DNA from: Dendrophyllia cribrosa
Taxonomy: Eukaryota; Cnidaria; Anthozoa; Scleractinia; Dendrophylliidae
Reading direction: 5' to 3'
Assembly (NCBI GenBank): GCA_024195265.1
Contig: JAJLRJ010000007.1
Coordinates: 33,071,398 to 33,135,397, forward strand
DNA length: 64,000 nucleotides
Position numbers and translations under genes: made by a program. Of this stretch, positions 24,330-36,287 are shown piece after piece. Under the pieces are notes generated by a model. That model did no database searches, was not told the origin of the DNA, and worked only from the letters and a program-made list of their open reading frames with translations. Each line of letters starts with the position of its first letter. Position 1 is the stretch's first letter.

Positions 24330-25812
24330 AAAAGACCGAAAATGGACAACTTTTGGTATAAAAAATGCAAAAATTTAGTTAAAAAACGTTTCGGTCTCTC
24401 GACCTTCATCAGTTGTACAGCCGGACAGTTACACATGGGACTTAAATACGGTTACAACAATGAATTAACATTAAACTACTGATAAATTCCTAGAAGTGAC
24501 TTGCTTAAACCTAAAGTTAGGGATTCCAAAAAAAAATTTCCTTTTGTTCTTACATATAATCCGAATTTACCATTCATAAATGGGTTGATTAGAAAACATT
24601 TCCATCTCTTGGAGTCATCCCCCAAACTTAAAGAGCTTTTTCCACCTAGTTCTATTATATCATCTTATCGCAGACCTAAGAACCTAAAAGAAATTTTAGC
24701 ACCTTTAAAGTGCAGAAACAGCCCGCGGCCGACAACGGATGCACAAGCACCCGGCTGTTACAAATGCGATAAGACCAGATGTGACCTTTGCGAGAATTTC
24801 CTTGTCAGTTCTAAAACTTTTTTCAGCGTCCAAACTGGCAAAACATATAGTGTTCGACAAAGACTTTCGTGCAACTCCAATAATGTAATTTATTTGGTTC
24901 ATTGCAAGAAATGAAATCTCCAATATGTTGGATCTACCACTACTGAATTTAAAGTTAGATTTAGGAACCACAAATCTACTATGAAAACAAACAAGAAAAC
25001 CTGCGAGGTCGCCATACACTTCAACAGAACGCCACACATTCTATCAGATTTCACTTTTCAATGCATAGACCAAATTTATACAAACACAAATCAAGACACA
25101 GAAAAATTACTTGTCACGAAAGAAGCGTACTGGAGTGCGCAGCTATTTTCCCTTTCGCCTTTTGGGCTAAATAAAAGACAGGAATTTCATTCAAAAAATC
25201 GTATTCATTACAATTAAATTCAGGGGGTTTTATCACTAGGTTGCGATTTTCTTATAGTTGACTTTTAGCATTAATTTTTATATTTTTATCGCCTTTTGTA
25301 ATTGCCTTAGCGTTCAAGGGCCTCGTTCGGGGAATGTTATTTTTGTGCTGGCCTCGTCACTCAAAGGCTCTGAGTGCGGAATTTATTACTCTGTTTAAGG
25401 ACCCTGCTCAGAGATTTTGTTGTGACCTTGGCTGGTATGATTATTCAAAGCCCTGAATGGGAAACGTATTACGTTAGGGCAATTGCATAACTTTTTACAT
25501 CTATTTTTGATTGTCTTTCTTAGTAATTATGCCTTCTATTGTTATGTTACCGTAGCTCATTAGTATATTTGTGGTTTTCCTTTAGTCTAGTTTCGTTATC
25601 ACTTCTATTATTGTATTACTGTTGTATTTTTGCTTTTATTATTTTTGCTACGTAATTTATCAGTAGTTTAATGTTAAGTCATTGTTGTAACCGTATTTAA
25701 GTCCCATGTGTAACTGTCCGGCTGTACAACTGATGAAGGTCGAGAGACCGAAACGTTTTTTAACTAAATTTTTATATTTTTTTTTATACCAAAAGTTGTC
25801 CATTTTTGGTCC
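24330..25812 (+). mobile_element. Penelope-like element remnant with inverted ends
   Basis: Inverted termini of about 150 bp (24332-24487 and 25661-25811) share AACGTTTCGGTCTCTCGACC and TACAGCCGGACAGTTACACA with their complements. They resemble the inverted pseudo-LTR arrangement known for Penelope-like elements (PLEs). The coding part is only the distal RT linker plus GIY-YIG endonuclease; the RT core is absent. (TA)n tracts bound it on both sides, consistent with TA-rich target choice. Confidence 0.75.
24501..25217 (+). pseudogene. Penelope-like GIY-YIG endonuclease, C-terminal part
   Basis: The first frame (24501-24914) encodes a linker, a CYKCDKTRCDLC zinc-knuckle-like block typical before PLE endonucleases, and VIYLVHCKK. 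A TGA then interrupts. The same frame resumes with QYVGSTTTEFKVRFRNHKS, the GIY-YIG core, and continues past TREA-like EKLLVTKEAYW to 25217. The single in-frame stop makes this copy inactive. PLEs use a telomerase-like RT with this endonuclease; only the 3' half survives here. Confidence 0.75.
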
Positions 25813-25837
25813 ATTATTGTGATCCTTTTGGTATGAC

Positions 25838-25871
25838 ATCTTTCGTTGGCTCAGGCAGCACCTTCAAAACC

Positions 25872-25919
<48 letters not shown>

Positions 25920-25959
25920 GGTTTTGAAGGTGCTGCCTGAGCCAACGAAAGATTTCATA

Positions 25960-26011
<52 letters not shown>
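25838..26011. repeat. Inverted repeat split by (TA)n, plus second (TA)n
   Basis: CTTTCGTTGGCTCAGGCAGC and complement flank a TA tract (25875-25916), making a hairpin with a TA loop. A further TA tract runs from 25962 to 26011. The layout suggests repeated insertion or extrusion at TA repeats. Confidence 0.8.
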
Positions 26012-26012
<1 letters not shown>

Positions 26013-27466
26013 CTCCCGAGGCACGACAAATTTATTAACCTCACTACGCTCGTGCCTTCGGTAGCTCGCCCGGTTCTTGTACGGCTGTAGTGTGAATGGC
26101 TTCTTTACTCGCTACAAAATTTGGAAGAACAGGAATTCACTCTACATAAGTTTATCATTTATGAATGGCACATCTGTATTTTTCGCTTCAAATCAAAGCT
26201 CACTATTTTAAAATTAAGTATATATACTAATTATATACAAAGAAAGTACACAAAGTAGACTTCTCTAAAGAACTTATACCACTTACGAGATACTCCAGAA
26301 ATACTCACACTAAATCCTATAGAATACCTTAAGAGAATGTCGGTGCTCGCAGCGTCTGTTCTATCAATGTTCAAATATAGATGCAAGGTAATCTTTTCAT
26401 ATAGGCAAAAAACTTAAAGTTGCTTACGTATGGATGAACTGACCACGAGAATCCCACAGGAAGTCAAAGCCCGGTAAAGTGCTGAGTAACGGTTCATCCA
26501 GTCCAATATATAGTTAAGGTTGACTAAGCGCAAGGTCATGCATATGTAGATAGAAATACAGTAGACCATATCAAGGGAAACGGAAAATTGTTCGAGAATG
26601 TGAGAGCTCAAGACATATTTCTTAACTTTCAACAAACATGTGCCAGTACGCACGTCACTGACCTTTCGGTGCTCGCAGAGTCTGTTATATAATAAGTATT
26701 TGTACTATATTCATCAATCCACTGTCTACGGTATTAAAACAGTGTTTCTTTTTATTCATTCCGCAAACAAAGCGTGCGTATTGTAAACATAAATAATGTA
26801 TGTTCAATATAACTGTTACATTGGTCACAATAGGGGTTACAACTTTTATACTACTCGAGATCGATCGGAAAAAAAGTGAAAAGGTTCTTCTGTCGCTGTG
26901 AATTGTGAAACGCTTCTACTGTAAGAGAAGAGAAGTGTACGCCCTTCGGCGTGGTCATTCATATACTACTACGAAAGAACATCTATCGCAATTCAAAGCT
27001 CGGTTTTACGTGAAATCGGTTGTTTCACGTGTTCCTTTAAAAATTCTATACCATCCTGATTATTATTTCCTACCCGGATTCTGCAGTTCTACAAGTTCGA
27101 GATATGGGATTAGGTCACGGGAAACCACACTTTGTTCGAGATAGCGGGAATTTCAAGACAGTTAGTTCGAGATGACCAGTAGCAAAATATCGCTAGGCGA
27201 TGAAATAAATCAGATCTTCCGGTGAGGTACTTTATTTTCCCGTAGTTAAAGTTAGTAGTAATCATATTAAATAATAATTTGTGCATATTTCGCCACGGAA
27301 ATATCAAGAGGCGCGAAAAGCCGAAATTTCCATTAGGCCATCGATTGACGGTCTAATTGAGTTCTTTCAGCTTCGGCCTTGGTAAGTCTTGCTATTGAGT
27401 CTAACCTTATGTTTTCAGAAATAAATGCTAAACAGTTTAGCTTGTAAATGTATATTGCGAACTTAC
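26012..27466. other. No gene; intron of the LU gene
   Basis: Noncoding by inspection; it lies within intron 1 of the minus-strand LU gene. A short phrase TTCGGTGCTCGCAG with TCTGTT occurs twice (about 26340 and 26670). Confidence 0.4.
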
Positions 27467-27512
27467 CAACCACGTCTAAAAGGAATAAGACGATCGTAAG
27501 AAACAACCTCAT
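27467..27512 (-). CDS. LU-domain secreted protein, exon 1 (signal peptide)
   Basis: The ATG at 27512 opens MRLFLTIVLFLLDVV, a short hydrophobic signal peptide. The exon ends in phase 1 at a perfect GTAAGT donor. This phase matches the acceptor of the exon at 22347 and the whole gene stays in frame. The intron to exon 2 is about 5.1 kb and contains a Penelope remnant and MITEs. The exon linkage is inferred from phase, strand and domain logic; RNA would confirm it. Confidence 0.6.
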
Positions 27513-28460
27513 GTTCGATTCCCACAAATAATATCCGCAGAAAAAGGCTGATTGAAGCTATGGAACTGTGCCTCGTGGTGTAACACACGCGAAAATATTG
27601 AAATATAGTACAAAAAACGATGCAAACTCGTTCCCAGGGTCTCTCATCTCCCCGCCCCTGGGAACGAGGATGAAGACGATTACACTTGTGTTATTTCACT
27701 GCCTTCTCATCAATGCTATGTCCGTGTCTTTTGGCATTAATATGGTCATCTTGAGACCACACGGAACTCAGAGAGAATTTAACCAATTGGATTAAGTATG
27801 AACACGTTGTACGTGCTCTCAGTTTTGAAATACAGGAAATAGGCGAATCTTTGCCGACGTCATTGTTTACATTGTTTTATTAGCAGATAGTTTACTTAAA
27901 GAAGGCATCATGCTAAATACGAGTCGACTTCAGACTTGGAAAGCGCTCGTTAAAAAAAAGTAATCTACGCAACGGTTATCTCTTTACGTATAATATCTAC
28001 TGCGCTTTTCAATATAACTCTGAAGTTCAAATTTCAACCAACAGTTGCGTTTTTCACTGCGGCGAATATCATAGCGGACGTCTCAGGAAATAACGATGTT
28101 TTACGCAAATTATGGTCAAAAGGTCATGTTTGCGAGTTGTAATCGTGAATTTGATCGATTTGTTAGTTTCTGTTTTCAGGGGTCCAATGTTTGTCGCCAT
28201 AATTATGATTGAACGCAGTGTAAAACGACAAGCTTACAGTAGTTTGAAAGTTTGAAAGGTACGGTAAAGAAATATCAGATATCAAAACCTGCAAAATTGC
28301 TGGGCAGCAAAAGCGCTAACGATCGAGCGATACATTCTCTGAGTGAGTTATAAACTTTCGAGGTTTTAAAACAACATTCAAAGAGTATCTAGTATATCAG
28401 GCTTAAACTATTCCAGTACGTCCCGGAGTACGTGCATGTTGTGACGAAATATGGTCATCT
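27513..28460. other. No gene recognised
   Basis: Upstream side of the LU gene. No TATA box or CpG-rich promoter stands out. Contains GGGAACGAG inverted phrases near 27635-27668. Confidence 0.4.
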
Positions 28461-28615
28461 TGGGCGCGATCCATTCGACCAAAATTTCCGGAAATTCCGG
28501 AATGGACCAGAAATTTTCGAAAAATTCGTTTCGGAAATTTTGGTCAACCTCTCGAGGTTGTCCCGTAATCCGGAAATGTGGAATTTCCGGAAATTTTCTG
28601 TTCCATTTGGCATCA
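28461..28615 (+). repeat. TTCCGG-rich interspersed repeat, copy 3
   Basis: The longest copy, beginning TGGGCGCGATCCATTCGACC, then dense AATTTCCGGAAAT palindromes. ORFs through it on both strands are repeat artefacts. Confidence 0.7.
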
Positions 28616-28950
28616 TCTACTCGGTGCGACAATTCAGCCGTGGTTGTTGCCTGGTGAAAAGCTACAAGATGGGCGACCCCAGGCACTCACGCCGGAAGAT
28701 TTTTACTATTGTTGCATCTGTTTCTTCACGTTTGACGGTTTAAAATTGTTTCGTCGACGTGTTTGTGGATGATTCAGGAAATATCGCTCCTGCCGTTGGT
28801 AAGTTGAAAACAAAGCTGAATGACTTGAGCAATACGCTTGTAAAATGCACGAACTTCTTTGCATATGAATTCCCGCCAATTGTGAATATTCCTTGTTTGT
28901 GGAATTGAGTTCTTGTTCTTACTATGAAAATAAACTTACTTTTTCTATAG

Positions 28951-29057
28951 GTACTATGGAAGAATTGCAACCAGTCTCAACAACATCGCCTGCCAAAGAA
29001 ACTATATCGGTTCATTCAAGTGGAAAATATCGTTCCATTCGACATATGAAAATTTAG
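28951..29057 (+). CDS. Possible 3'-terminal exon
   Basis: The acceptor TTTTTCTATAG is followed by 34 codons beginning TMEELQPVSTTSPAKETISV and ending in TAG at 29055-29057. An AATAAA lies about 95 bp downstream. The upstream donor GTTGGTAAGT at about 28797 is phase-compatible (phase 1). No domain is recognisable and the upstream exon is not convincingly open, so this is tentative. Confidence 0.3.
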
Positions 29058-29180
29058 TATGAACGTAGTACGTGCTGCTAGTTTTAAACACAAGAAGTAG
29101 TGTTTAACTTTGTCTTAGTTCATTTGTATTCATTCGCACATCGCCTGCTTTAATAAAAAATAAAAATACATGTCTTTTAA

Positions 29181-29743
29181 AGGGGCTATGTCGCGAGGTT
29201 TGGCCTAATTTTAGTAACTTTAATTTACACTTTTATCTGTCAAAATTATTTTGTTCGCTGATACGAAACAGGACTCGAAACGGAACCAGTGGTCACGTAC
29301 ACAAGAGCTATTGCTTGTTTTGATTTAATCCCAACAATTTCATCGCTCTTTTCTCAAGCGAAACAAAATCAGACAAATGTTAGGTTTGTCTGTGGCGGTA
29401 AAGAAGTACAAAGCGAAGACTCTGGTACCATGTTAATATGTTGAAGTGTACTATATTTAGCCAACAGAGAAGAACCTTCGTCCATGACATTCCATGGTTA
29501 ACTGATTTCTATCGCTGCCCGTACATATTGAGATATTTAGCCGTACGATTTCAGAATCGGAAAAATAACCAGGCCAAAATCAAGACAAATAAATTATTTA
29601 CATATGTGAAAAATCTGAGACCATTTGGTGAACACAGCACTGCAGGATTGAATGGATTCGACGATGATGGCGTAAACTTGAAAAACAGCCACCGGACGTT
29701 TTTCAAGATTGTAGCTTGCGTGACACCTCGCGACATAGCCCCT
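29181..29743. mobile_element. 563-bp TIR element with TTAA duplication
   Basis: The ends AGGGGCTATGTCGCGAGG and CCTCGCGACATAGCCCCT are inverted repeats, each flanked by TTAA (29177-29180, 29744-29747). TTAA is the piggyBac-type target. No transposase. The interior ORF has no known domain. Confidence 0.75.
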
Positions 29744-29747
29744 TTAA

Positions 29748-30410
29748 GTTCCTTAGCACCGACATACCCCCGGGGGACACACTGTGTATTTTAGGGTGGG
29801 GGCTTAAGACTGGGACTCTGAAATCCTTACCCTATCCCAGACTTGCTACTTTTAATTTAGAACTGTATCACCATTAGTGTTTTAAAATGGGAAACCATCA
29901 GTCAACAGTCTCGCCGCGATGATTTCACAGTTACATTGCTATTTTACTAACGACAATCCCGATCACGGTGTACGTAGGATCAAACTAGTGATCTAATCGG
30001 CTTAAAAAGTGTAGAAGCAGAGACTACTATAACGTATATTTTTGATGTTTAAATGAGTACTTTATTTCGACTGGCCAAACCAGCCTTCTTCAGGTACAAT
30101 GAGACAAATTTACATTGGAGTACGTGTTGTTGAGTAAAATTGCGTAAAAAAGGAAATGCGTAGAACAAATAATAAACACACATGTAATGATTGACAGTTG
30201 TAAAAATAAGTCGCATGTTAAGTCTGTCAAGGCCGCAAGGTTCAAGTGTTCTGGCTTTTGAGATGAAAGGAACTTCCTTGGCCTTAAGTATTGAATCTCG
30301 TTTGGAAAACATATTTTTCAACGTTGGCGGTGTGATTAGGACAGGAGAGAAATGTCCGGTGGCTGTACACATGTTGTAGGTTTAGATTTGGTGTTCATTA
30401 AATTTGTCTT
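29748..30410. other. No gene recognised
   Basis: Short ORFs on both strands without domains or splice support. Confidence 0.4.
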
Positions 30411-30699
30411 TTAGAGCAGTTTTCAATTGAGCGACGTAAAACCAAAACCAAAGTAATTACTCTGACTAATCACAGCAGTCGTAAACAATCCAATGAACCA
30501 ATCAGAGCTCGAAGCAATTACATGTCGGTGGCGCCAAAAGCGGGAAAACGCGTGCGAGCAAGTCACGAGTGGTTTTGGTTTTACTTCTGATTGGTCGAGA
30601 AAGTGGCGCGAGATTTTTTTAGCCAATCACAAAGCGTAGCAATGCAAACCCATAGAAACTGTGTAATTACTTTCGACACTCAATTGAAAACTGCTCTAA
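30411..30699. repeat. 289-bp MITE with AGAGCAGTTTTCAATTGAG ends
   Basis: Perfect termini (AGAGCAGTTTTCAATTGAG and complement), then inner complementary blocks with GTAATTAC and CCAATCA boxes. TTA and TAA bound it. Non-coding. Confidence 0.75.
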
Positions 30700-30992
30700 G
30701 CATCGTTTAGTCGTTTAGCCATTGAATCGTGTAGATGAGAATTTTGGTGTTACAGGTACTGCATGAGGTTAGATTTGATAGAGCGAGTTTCACCGGTAGT
30801 TGCATGGACTAGTTAGTTTAAGTGCATCAGGAATGTAGGGACAAGAAGCGCAATTCTTTTCCCAGCGCAATATACATATTTTCCCTTTATCGTTCGCGTA
30901 AATTGGTAGCATCATGTTGGATTTCACTAATAGAATGCATTTTTCGAATCGACAACTCTTCATTTCGGTTGGTGAATATAATGTGTGGTATA

Positions 30993-31123
30993 GAGGTTTT
31001 GCACGGCAGCCATGTTGCATGGCAGGAACAATGAAAATGTTTTGCATTAGAAAGAACATTCTTTCCCATAGGGAAAAGAATCTATTGTTCCTGCCATGCA
31101 ACATGGCTGCCGTGCAAAACCTC
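30993..31123. repeat. Palindromic MITE (131 bp)
   Basis: The arms GAGGTTTTGCACGGCAGCC and complement, with ATGTTGCATGGCAGGAACA, enclose a loop of about 45 bp containing its own small hairpin (GAATGTTCTTT-type). Near-identical arms. Confidence 0.8.
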
Positions 31124-31689
31124 AATAGCAAGTTTAAACGTCCCCAAGGGGCTTTTCAATACCAATCCGGCATTGCAATTTAAAAATAAGAAAAAAGTTA
31201 ATACCTAGTCTTTTTCATAGTATATTAAATCTTTATAGCATATAGGGTTTTCATATAGAATGCGATTAAAAAACAAAAAAAAAACAACCATGTGTTATTG
31301 TGTTTATTGATATAAACACAAAAATTCCACAGTATTAATTTCAGAATCAATTTTTCTTCATAAGATAAGCGTGGTGAATAACAAGCATAAAGGCAAAAGA
31401 AGTTCAATATCAAACAAATAATTTTCAAATCGGAAGATTTATTTTTAAAACACAGTAACTTAGAATTTCAACTGGAATCGTCCAGAATTTCTAAATTAGA
31501 TGCTTCTTTCAGTTTTGCTCCTTTCCAGAGTCCTTTTAGCTGTCAATGCATGCTTTAGCTTTTGTCTTTTTCTATGACCATCATGATATGAATGCATGTG
31601 GAGTCCGAAATTGTTGTGCCTTGACTAAGAAAATAACGGGTAACAATTGATAGGCGTTTTGCATTTCCATACTGACATCAGCGCCTGGG
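31124..31689. other. No gene recognised
   Basis: AT-rich sequence adjoining the Harbinger pseudogene; probably its 3' flank. No terminal repeat was identified. Confidence 0.35.
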
Positions 31690-32770
31690 GGAGCTTAAGG
31701 ATCCTCTGGCATATCATCATCGACATCGTCCACATCCAGATCTCCCTCTTTCTAGTAGTATAGCAAAGTTGTGCAGGGATGCAACTGCTACTATGACGAC
31801 GAGTGTATTTCTTAAAGCTGTTCGCAATACTGAGTGCAAGCATGGAAATCGCCGTTTGAGTATTTTAAACCATCTTTCAATGATTCCTCTAGTACGTACA
31901 CGTACGTGGGCAGCATTGTAGCGAGTCTCCGCATCACTAACGGGATTAATTCAGTAGGCGCGTCATGAGAGACGCTCGACACGCATATCCAGTGTCACCC
32001 AGAAGTGGCACCGCGGCAGAACGCACTGCGCATGAGTAGAAAACTGAGCATCCGGTGAATAACGCATTTCCGGTGACATACTGTAATCCCATGTAAATGT
32101 TGTAGTTAATTTTTTTATCTCAGGTAATTTTTATTTTTCCATTGTTTTTGGGTATGGTAATATATGCTGATGAATTTGAAACAAAGGAAAAACAAAAATT
32201 ACCTGAAATAAAAAATGAACTACAACATAAACAACATAAAACTCCCGTACCGCGAAGTTTGAAAACAAAAAGTAAGAGTTATAAAACAAAGGTAGAGAAA
32301 AAGTTTGTTTCGTTGAAAAGTTTTTTCATCGTTCAAGTTTCAAGCGTTTGCACCAAGGGGTTTGGTGTTTGCACCAACAACGAAATATGAACAAATAATT
32401 TTTGCATCGCATTTTTTCACAAAAAACAAGTCTTCACTCCATCTCGAAATGTATTCATGCAAGAACCGATCGTGTACGTAGCATAATTTTCTTCGGTTTT
32501 GGTCCTTTCATCATTGCATCTAGAAAATCTACGTCTGTTGGTTCATGCAGAAGTGTTGTGTTTAACGGACCGGAAGTGCTTGAAGTTTACGCATGCGCAA
32601 ACGTTCTGCCGCGGTGCCCCCAGAAGTAGGCCACTGATACTTCCATTCCGAAATTTTTCTGCTATTGCACTGTTCTCGAAAATCCGAGAATCGTGGGTAG
32701 ACCGAGGGTATCGAGCAACAATGTTAGTTGTAAATGACTTGCTGTCACAGACAGTTTGAACGTTTACCAA
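31690..32770 (-). pseudogene. PIF/Harbinger DDE transposase, C-terminal half, split
   Basis: Upstream part (32770 to 32619): VNVQTVCD, then ARYPRSTHDSRIFENSAI, the block around the second catalytic Asp. Downstream part (32006 to 31690): DTGYACR, a YNAAHVRVRTRGIIERWF block holding the catalytic Glu, and the terminal TLVVIVAVASLHNFA. A 612-bp element separates them; dropping it with one copy of its 9-bp duplication lets the frame continue through LLLGDTGY. A stop near 31940 and a frameshift near 31760 disable it further. The N-terminal third is missing beyond 32770. Confidence 0.8.
32007..32618. mobile_element. 612-bp element with 9-bp target duplication
   Basis: The termini GGCACCGCGGCAGAACG and near-complement are flanked by exact CCCAGAAGT copies (31998-32006, 32619-32627). 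A 9-bp duplication suggests a Mutator-like element. The interior is AT-rich with no transposase. It interrupts a Harbinger transposase exactly between LLLG and DTGY. Confidence 0.8.
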
Positions 32771-33084
32771 GTAAACGTTGCAATTAGTGTAAGTTTACCG
32801 CTGCAATTAGTGTAAGGTCGTAACCTTACACTAATTGCAACAGAAGCAATTTTTTCGTTAATTTGTTCCACTAATACACTAAAACAACATATCAAAAGTT
32901 TTGAAGAATATAAATAGGGGAAAACGGTTAAATTGCTATTTTACTGTTTGCTTAATTTGAAGAAATCCAATATCTGGATGGTTGCCATAAGTGAATGTTG
33001 ACAACAAAGACGGTGGTGTTTACCGCATGATGAGAAATAAAAAGATAATCATATGTATAAATGAATGGAAAGTAACAGTTTTTA
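32771..33084. other. No gene; short palindrome
   Basis: Contains GCAATTAGTGTAAG in direct copies at about 32780 and 32804, and its complement at about 32823-32840, forming a hairpin that truncates the Harbinger pseudogene. Otherwise AT-rich. Confidence 0.45.
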
Positions 33085-35262
33085 AGCCTTTTCTTTCAAA
33101 ATTGCCTTGGCAATTAAGTTTCTGAAAAATATGGGTCCCTGATCACAAATCTAGAGATCCATGCCAAAAGTAATGATTAAATAAAACTTCAACATTGGGA
33201 GCACGCAAGCCACCATTGCTATAATCTTGGTACATGACATTTATTTTACTTTTATCCTGTTTTTTTTTTTGTTCCAAATAAAATTGAAAACAGAGTTTTT
33301 AATTATAAGAAGATAGGTATTAGGAATGACTAGCATCGAAGCGGAGTATACCAGGTGTGCAAAGCCCAAACATTTCACAATGAGGCACTTTCCAAATATC
33401 AAGATTTGTAATCATATTATCTATTTCAATTTCTACGTTTTTCTTGTTATTTTCTTTCATGTTATAAGAAATAAACGTTCCCACTGCTCTCACAGGTTCC
33501 TTGGTCCACTTTAAGCCAAAAGGTTTGGAGTCGTTAAATCTCCAGGAGCCTAACCATATTGCTTTGGTCTTTTCCACGTTGAGTTTTAGACCTGAAATAT
33601 CACCGAATTGTCCTACAATTTTAATTGAATTTTCGACTGAGGTTAAATTTCCTATAAAAAGTGTAGTGTCATCAGCAAATTGTCCAATCTTATGCTCCGT
33701 TGAAAATAATTTGATTCTTTGTATAGTGCAGTCTTGTCTAACCTTAGCTGCTAAGATTTCTACCCCTTATGATAAAAAGGTAAGGGGAGAGGGGGCACCC
33801 CTGTCTTACTCCCCTCGATAGTTTAAAGAAGTCTGTTGTATATCCATTATGTAAAACAGAGCTTTTAGTGTTCGTGTACAGCGTCTTGACCCAATGCTTT
33901 AAAAAGGTTCCAAAGTTGAACAAGTTCAAAGTTTGCTGCATGGATGAAATCCCATTCTACTGTGTCAAACGCTTTTCGAAAATCTAATAGGAGAAGTATA
34001 CCAGGAATGTTCTAAAGTTTTGTCTGTTCTATAATGTCATTAATTAGTCTTATATTTTTCCGATGTATCTACCTTTCATGAAGCCTGTTTGGTTACAGTT
34101 GATTAAACGCGGAAGGACTTTTTCTATTCTTGAAGCGATTGCCTTTGACAAAATTTTATAGTCAACGTTAAACAAAGTCATTGGTCGCCAGTTAGATAGC
34201 TCTCGTATGTCTGTGTTTTCCTTTGGAATAAGCGTTATTTAATTCCTCTACGTTGTGAGACGGACAGCTCACAGTCTTCATAAGCCGCATTGAAACTATT
34301 AAGAAGATCTTGGCCTAATAACTCGAAGAAACAGCTTTAAAACTCGACAGTAAAACCATCTTCTCCTGGTGATGTTCCATTCCTTATTGATTTTAAAGCT
34401 GTTCGGCATTCTTCTAAGGTTAATTTACCCTCACATTCTTCGTATTCCTCCTCGCATAGTTTTGGCATTTGTAGATCTATGTTCCTCGTGAATTCTCGAA
34501 AGGACTCACTTGTAGCCTTGCAAGATGAAGTATACAAATTACCATAAAAAGTTTTAATTTCGTCAATTATTTGACTCTCGTTAACTATGATATGACCCTC
34601 GGAATTTTTCCTGGCTTTGTTTTTGGAATAAGGGATAGTTATATACTTCTAATGTCCATGTTGATGAGCTCCCACTTCGGTTTTGGATCTTTTATCTCTG
34701 AGTATTTTTGTCCAATGTCAGAGTAGCTATCTCTTATTAGATTAACGTAGGTTTCGTCATTTAATAGTGAATTATTAAATTTCCAAAGGCCGGGGCCACG
34801 TACACTGTTAACCGGTTTTAGGCATAGTTTAACAGTCTTATGATCCAGAGCTATTGAAGTTTTTATATCGACCTTGGTAACTTGGCGAGAAATAAATTTA
34901 GCAACCAGGAAAAAGTCAATTCTTGATTTTATATTCCGCGCGGTTGATTCATAAGTGTAACATTTTTTGTTTGGATTCTTTTCTCTGAAGGTGTCAGACA
35001 GGTCCAATTCATTAATCATAGCAATAATTTGATTACGATATGCAGTTGGTTTCCATTGGATGCCACCTTTCTTATCGATGGCCTGAAGCGTAGCATTCCA
35101 GTCGCCGCCTATAATCAAATTAGTTAACGAAGCTTTCGATATTAATAACTCTTTCACAATTTCAGTGAATTTTTGTTGACAACTGGGATTATTTGGCGCG
35201 TAAATGTTACAAATTGACAATTTTTTGACACTAATTAACAAGATTCTTCCCTCGGGGTCTGA
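33085..35262 (-). mobile_element. Tx1/L1-like LINE fragment
   Basis: Minus-strand order: AP endonuclease (34639-35262), RT entry motifs (SPGEDGFTVEF near 34350), RGVRQGCPLSPYLF (about 33770), QFADDTTLF catalytic box (about 33670), then SKTKAIWLG-like and DYSNGGLRAPN blocks down to about 33085. Many frameshifts and stops separate the blocks. The 5' end is cut by the GATCG-rich MITE at 35262. It is a dead copy. Confidence 0.8.
34639..35262 (-). pseudogene. LINE AP endonuclease domain
   Basis: The open frame contains ICNIYAPNN, IIGGDWNATL (catalytic Asp/Asn), KSRIDFFLV and IALDHKTVKL (terminal Asp-His), the core of the APE-type LINE endonuclease that nicks target DNA. The frame starts inside the domain because the 5' part is lost. 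The RT domain follows downstream in broken frames. Confidence 0.75.
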
Positions 35263-35464
35263 TCGCAAGGATCGGAAGAGTGGTTTCAATATAAAAACCT
35301 CTCGATCGCAAGGACCGCAGAGATAGAAATTTTTCTATCTCTGCGATCGCAATCGCAAGGATCGTAAGGATCGCAAAGTTTTTGGTTTCCATATGATCGC
35401 AAAGGTCGCACAACACTTTTTTCTGCGATCGCTGCGATCCTTGCGATTATATGGAAACCAGGCT
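35262..35464. mobile_element. GATCG-rich foldback MITE, copy 1 (left-truncated)
   Basis: The right end ATATGGAAACCAGGCT then TAA is identical to the copy at 40885-41172. The interior consists of GCGATCG and AAGGATCG units around a central AGAGATAGAAATTTTTCTATCTCT palindrome (shown here only in part as AGATAGAAA). The left end is fused to the LINE's 5' edge, so the boundary is approximate. Confidence 0.65.
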
Positions 35465-36287
35465 TAAGGTTATTTCGCCCGAGAAACATTATGCCGGTTC
35501 TCATTAAGTGCACTTGAAATGCACTTGGTACGTACTTGTAGTGTGACGGAACTCCTTTCTGACTTACGTTTCAATAGAAGCACTCATCTGATTTATTTAC
35601 ACGTTTAAATCTCATTGTACAATGTACAATACAATTGTATTCGAAAATTTAAATAATTTGCAGTAGTTCGTTTTCTAAAAGCTCCATATTTCCCTTCTTT
35701 TTTTGATGAAAGACGTCTTTTTTTGGATGGCACGTGCTGTTGGTTTATGCGGAATCACCCAAGTGTAGCTCGTGTACTTGGACTGTGAACGTTTTAATGA
35801 CCGCACTTTTTGGTTTCTTTGTTGCCCTGACGATATGCGTAAAACAAAAGAATCCAAGTGCAGTTCAAAGTAAGGTCTACCCCTTACTTGGAAGCATACT
35901 TGACCAATGACAGTATAGCCGTGCAGCTAAAAGCACGTGGGCGCGCAACTTTGAATTCCACAGGGAACGAGCTCTCTGCGTTTTGGTTTACCATTGTGGA
36001 GTCACGGGCGACTTCAAAAAGACTCTCAAGCAGGATCTCAAGTTTTACTTTAGCTGTTGTATTGAAAGGCGTATTTCAAGCCGACTTAGGGTAAAAAATT
36101 CTACGTTGAGAAAAAAAGGTTGTAGTCTAATTCTTATGCTTAGCCAATCAAAAACACGACAGCCATGCGCGCATTCAATACTCATGTGATACAAAAACAT
36201 GTTTTTAAGACGAGGACCAAAAATTTCCCAAAAATTAACAAAGAGTGAGCATAGTATTACACCAGGCTCTGAGACGATTTTTTGCTG
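35465..36287. other. No gene recognised
   Basis: Short ORFs with no domain. An inverted TGCACTT phrase appears at about 35510-35525. Confidence 0.4.
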
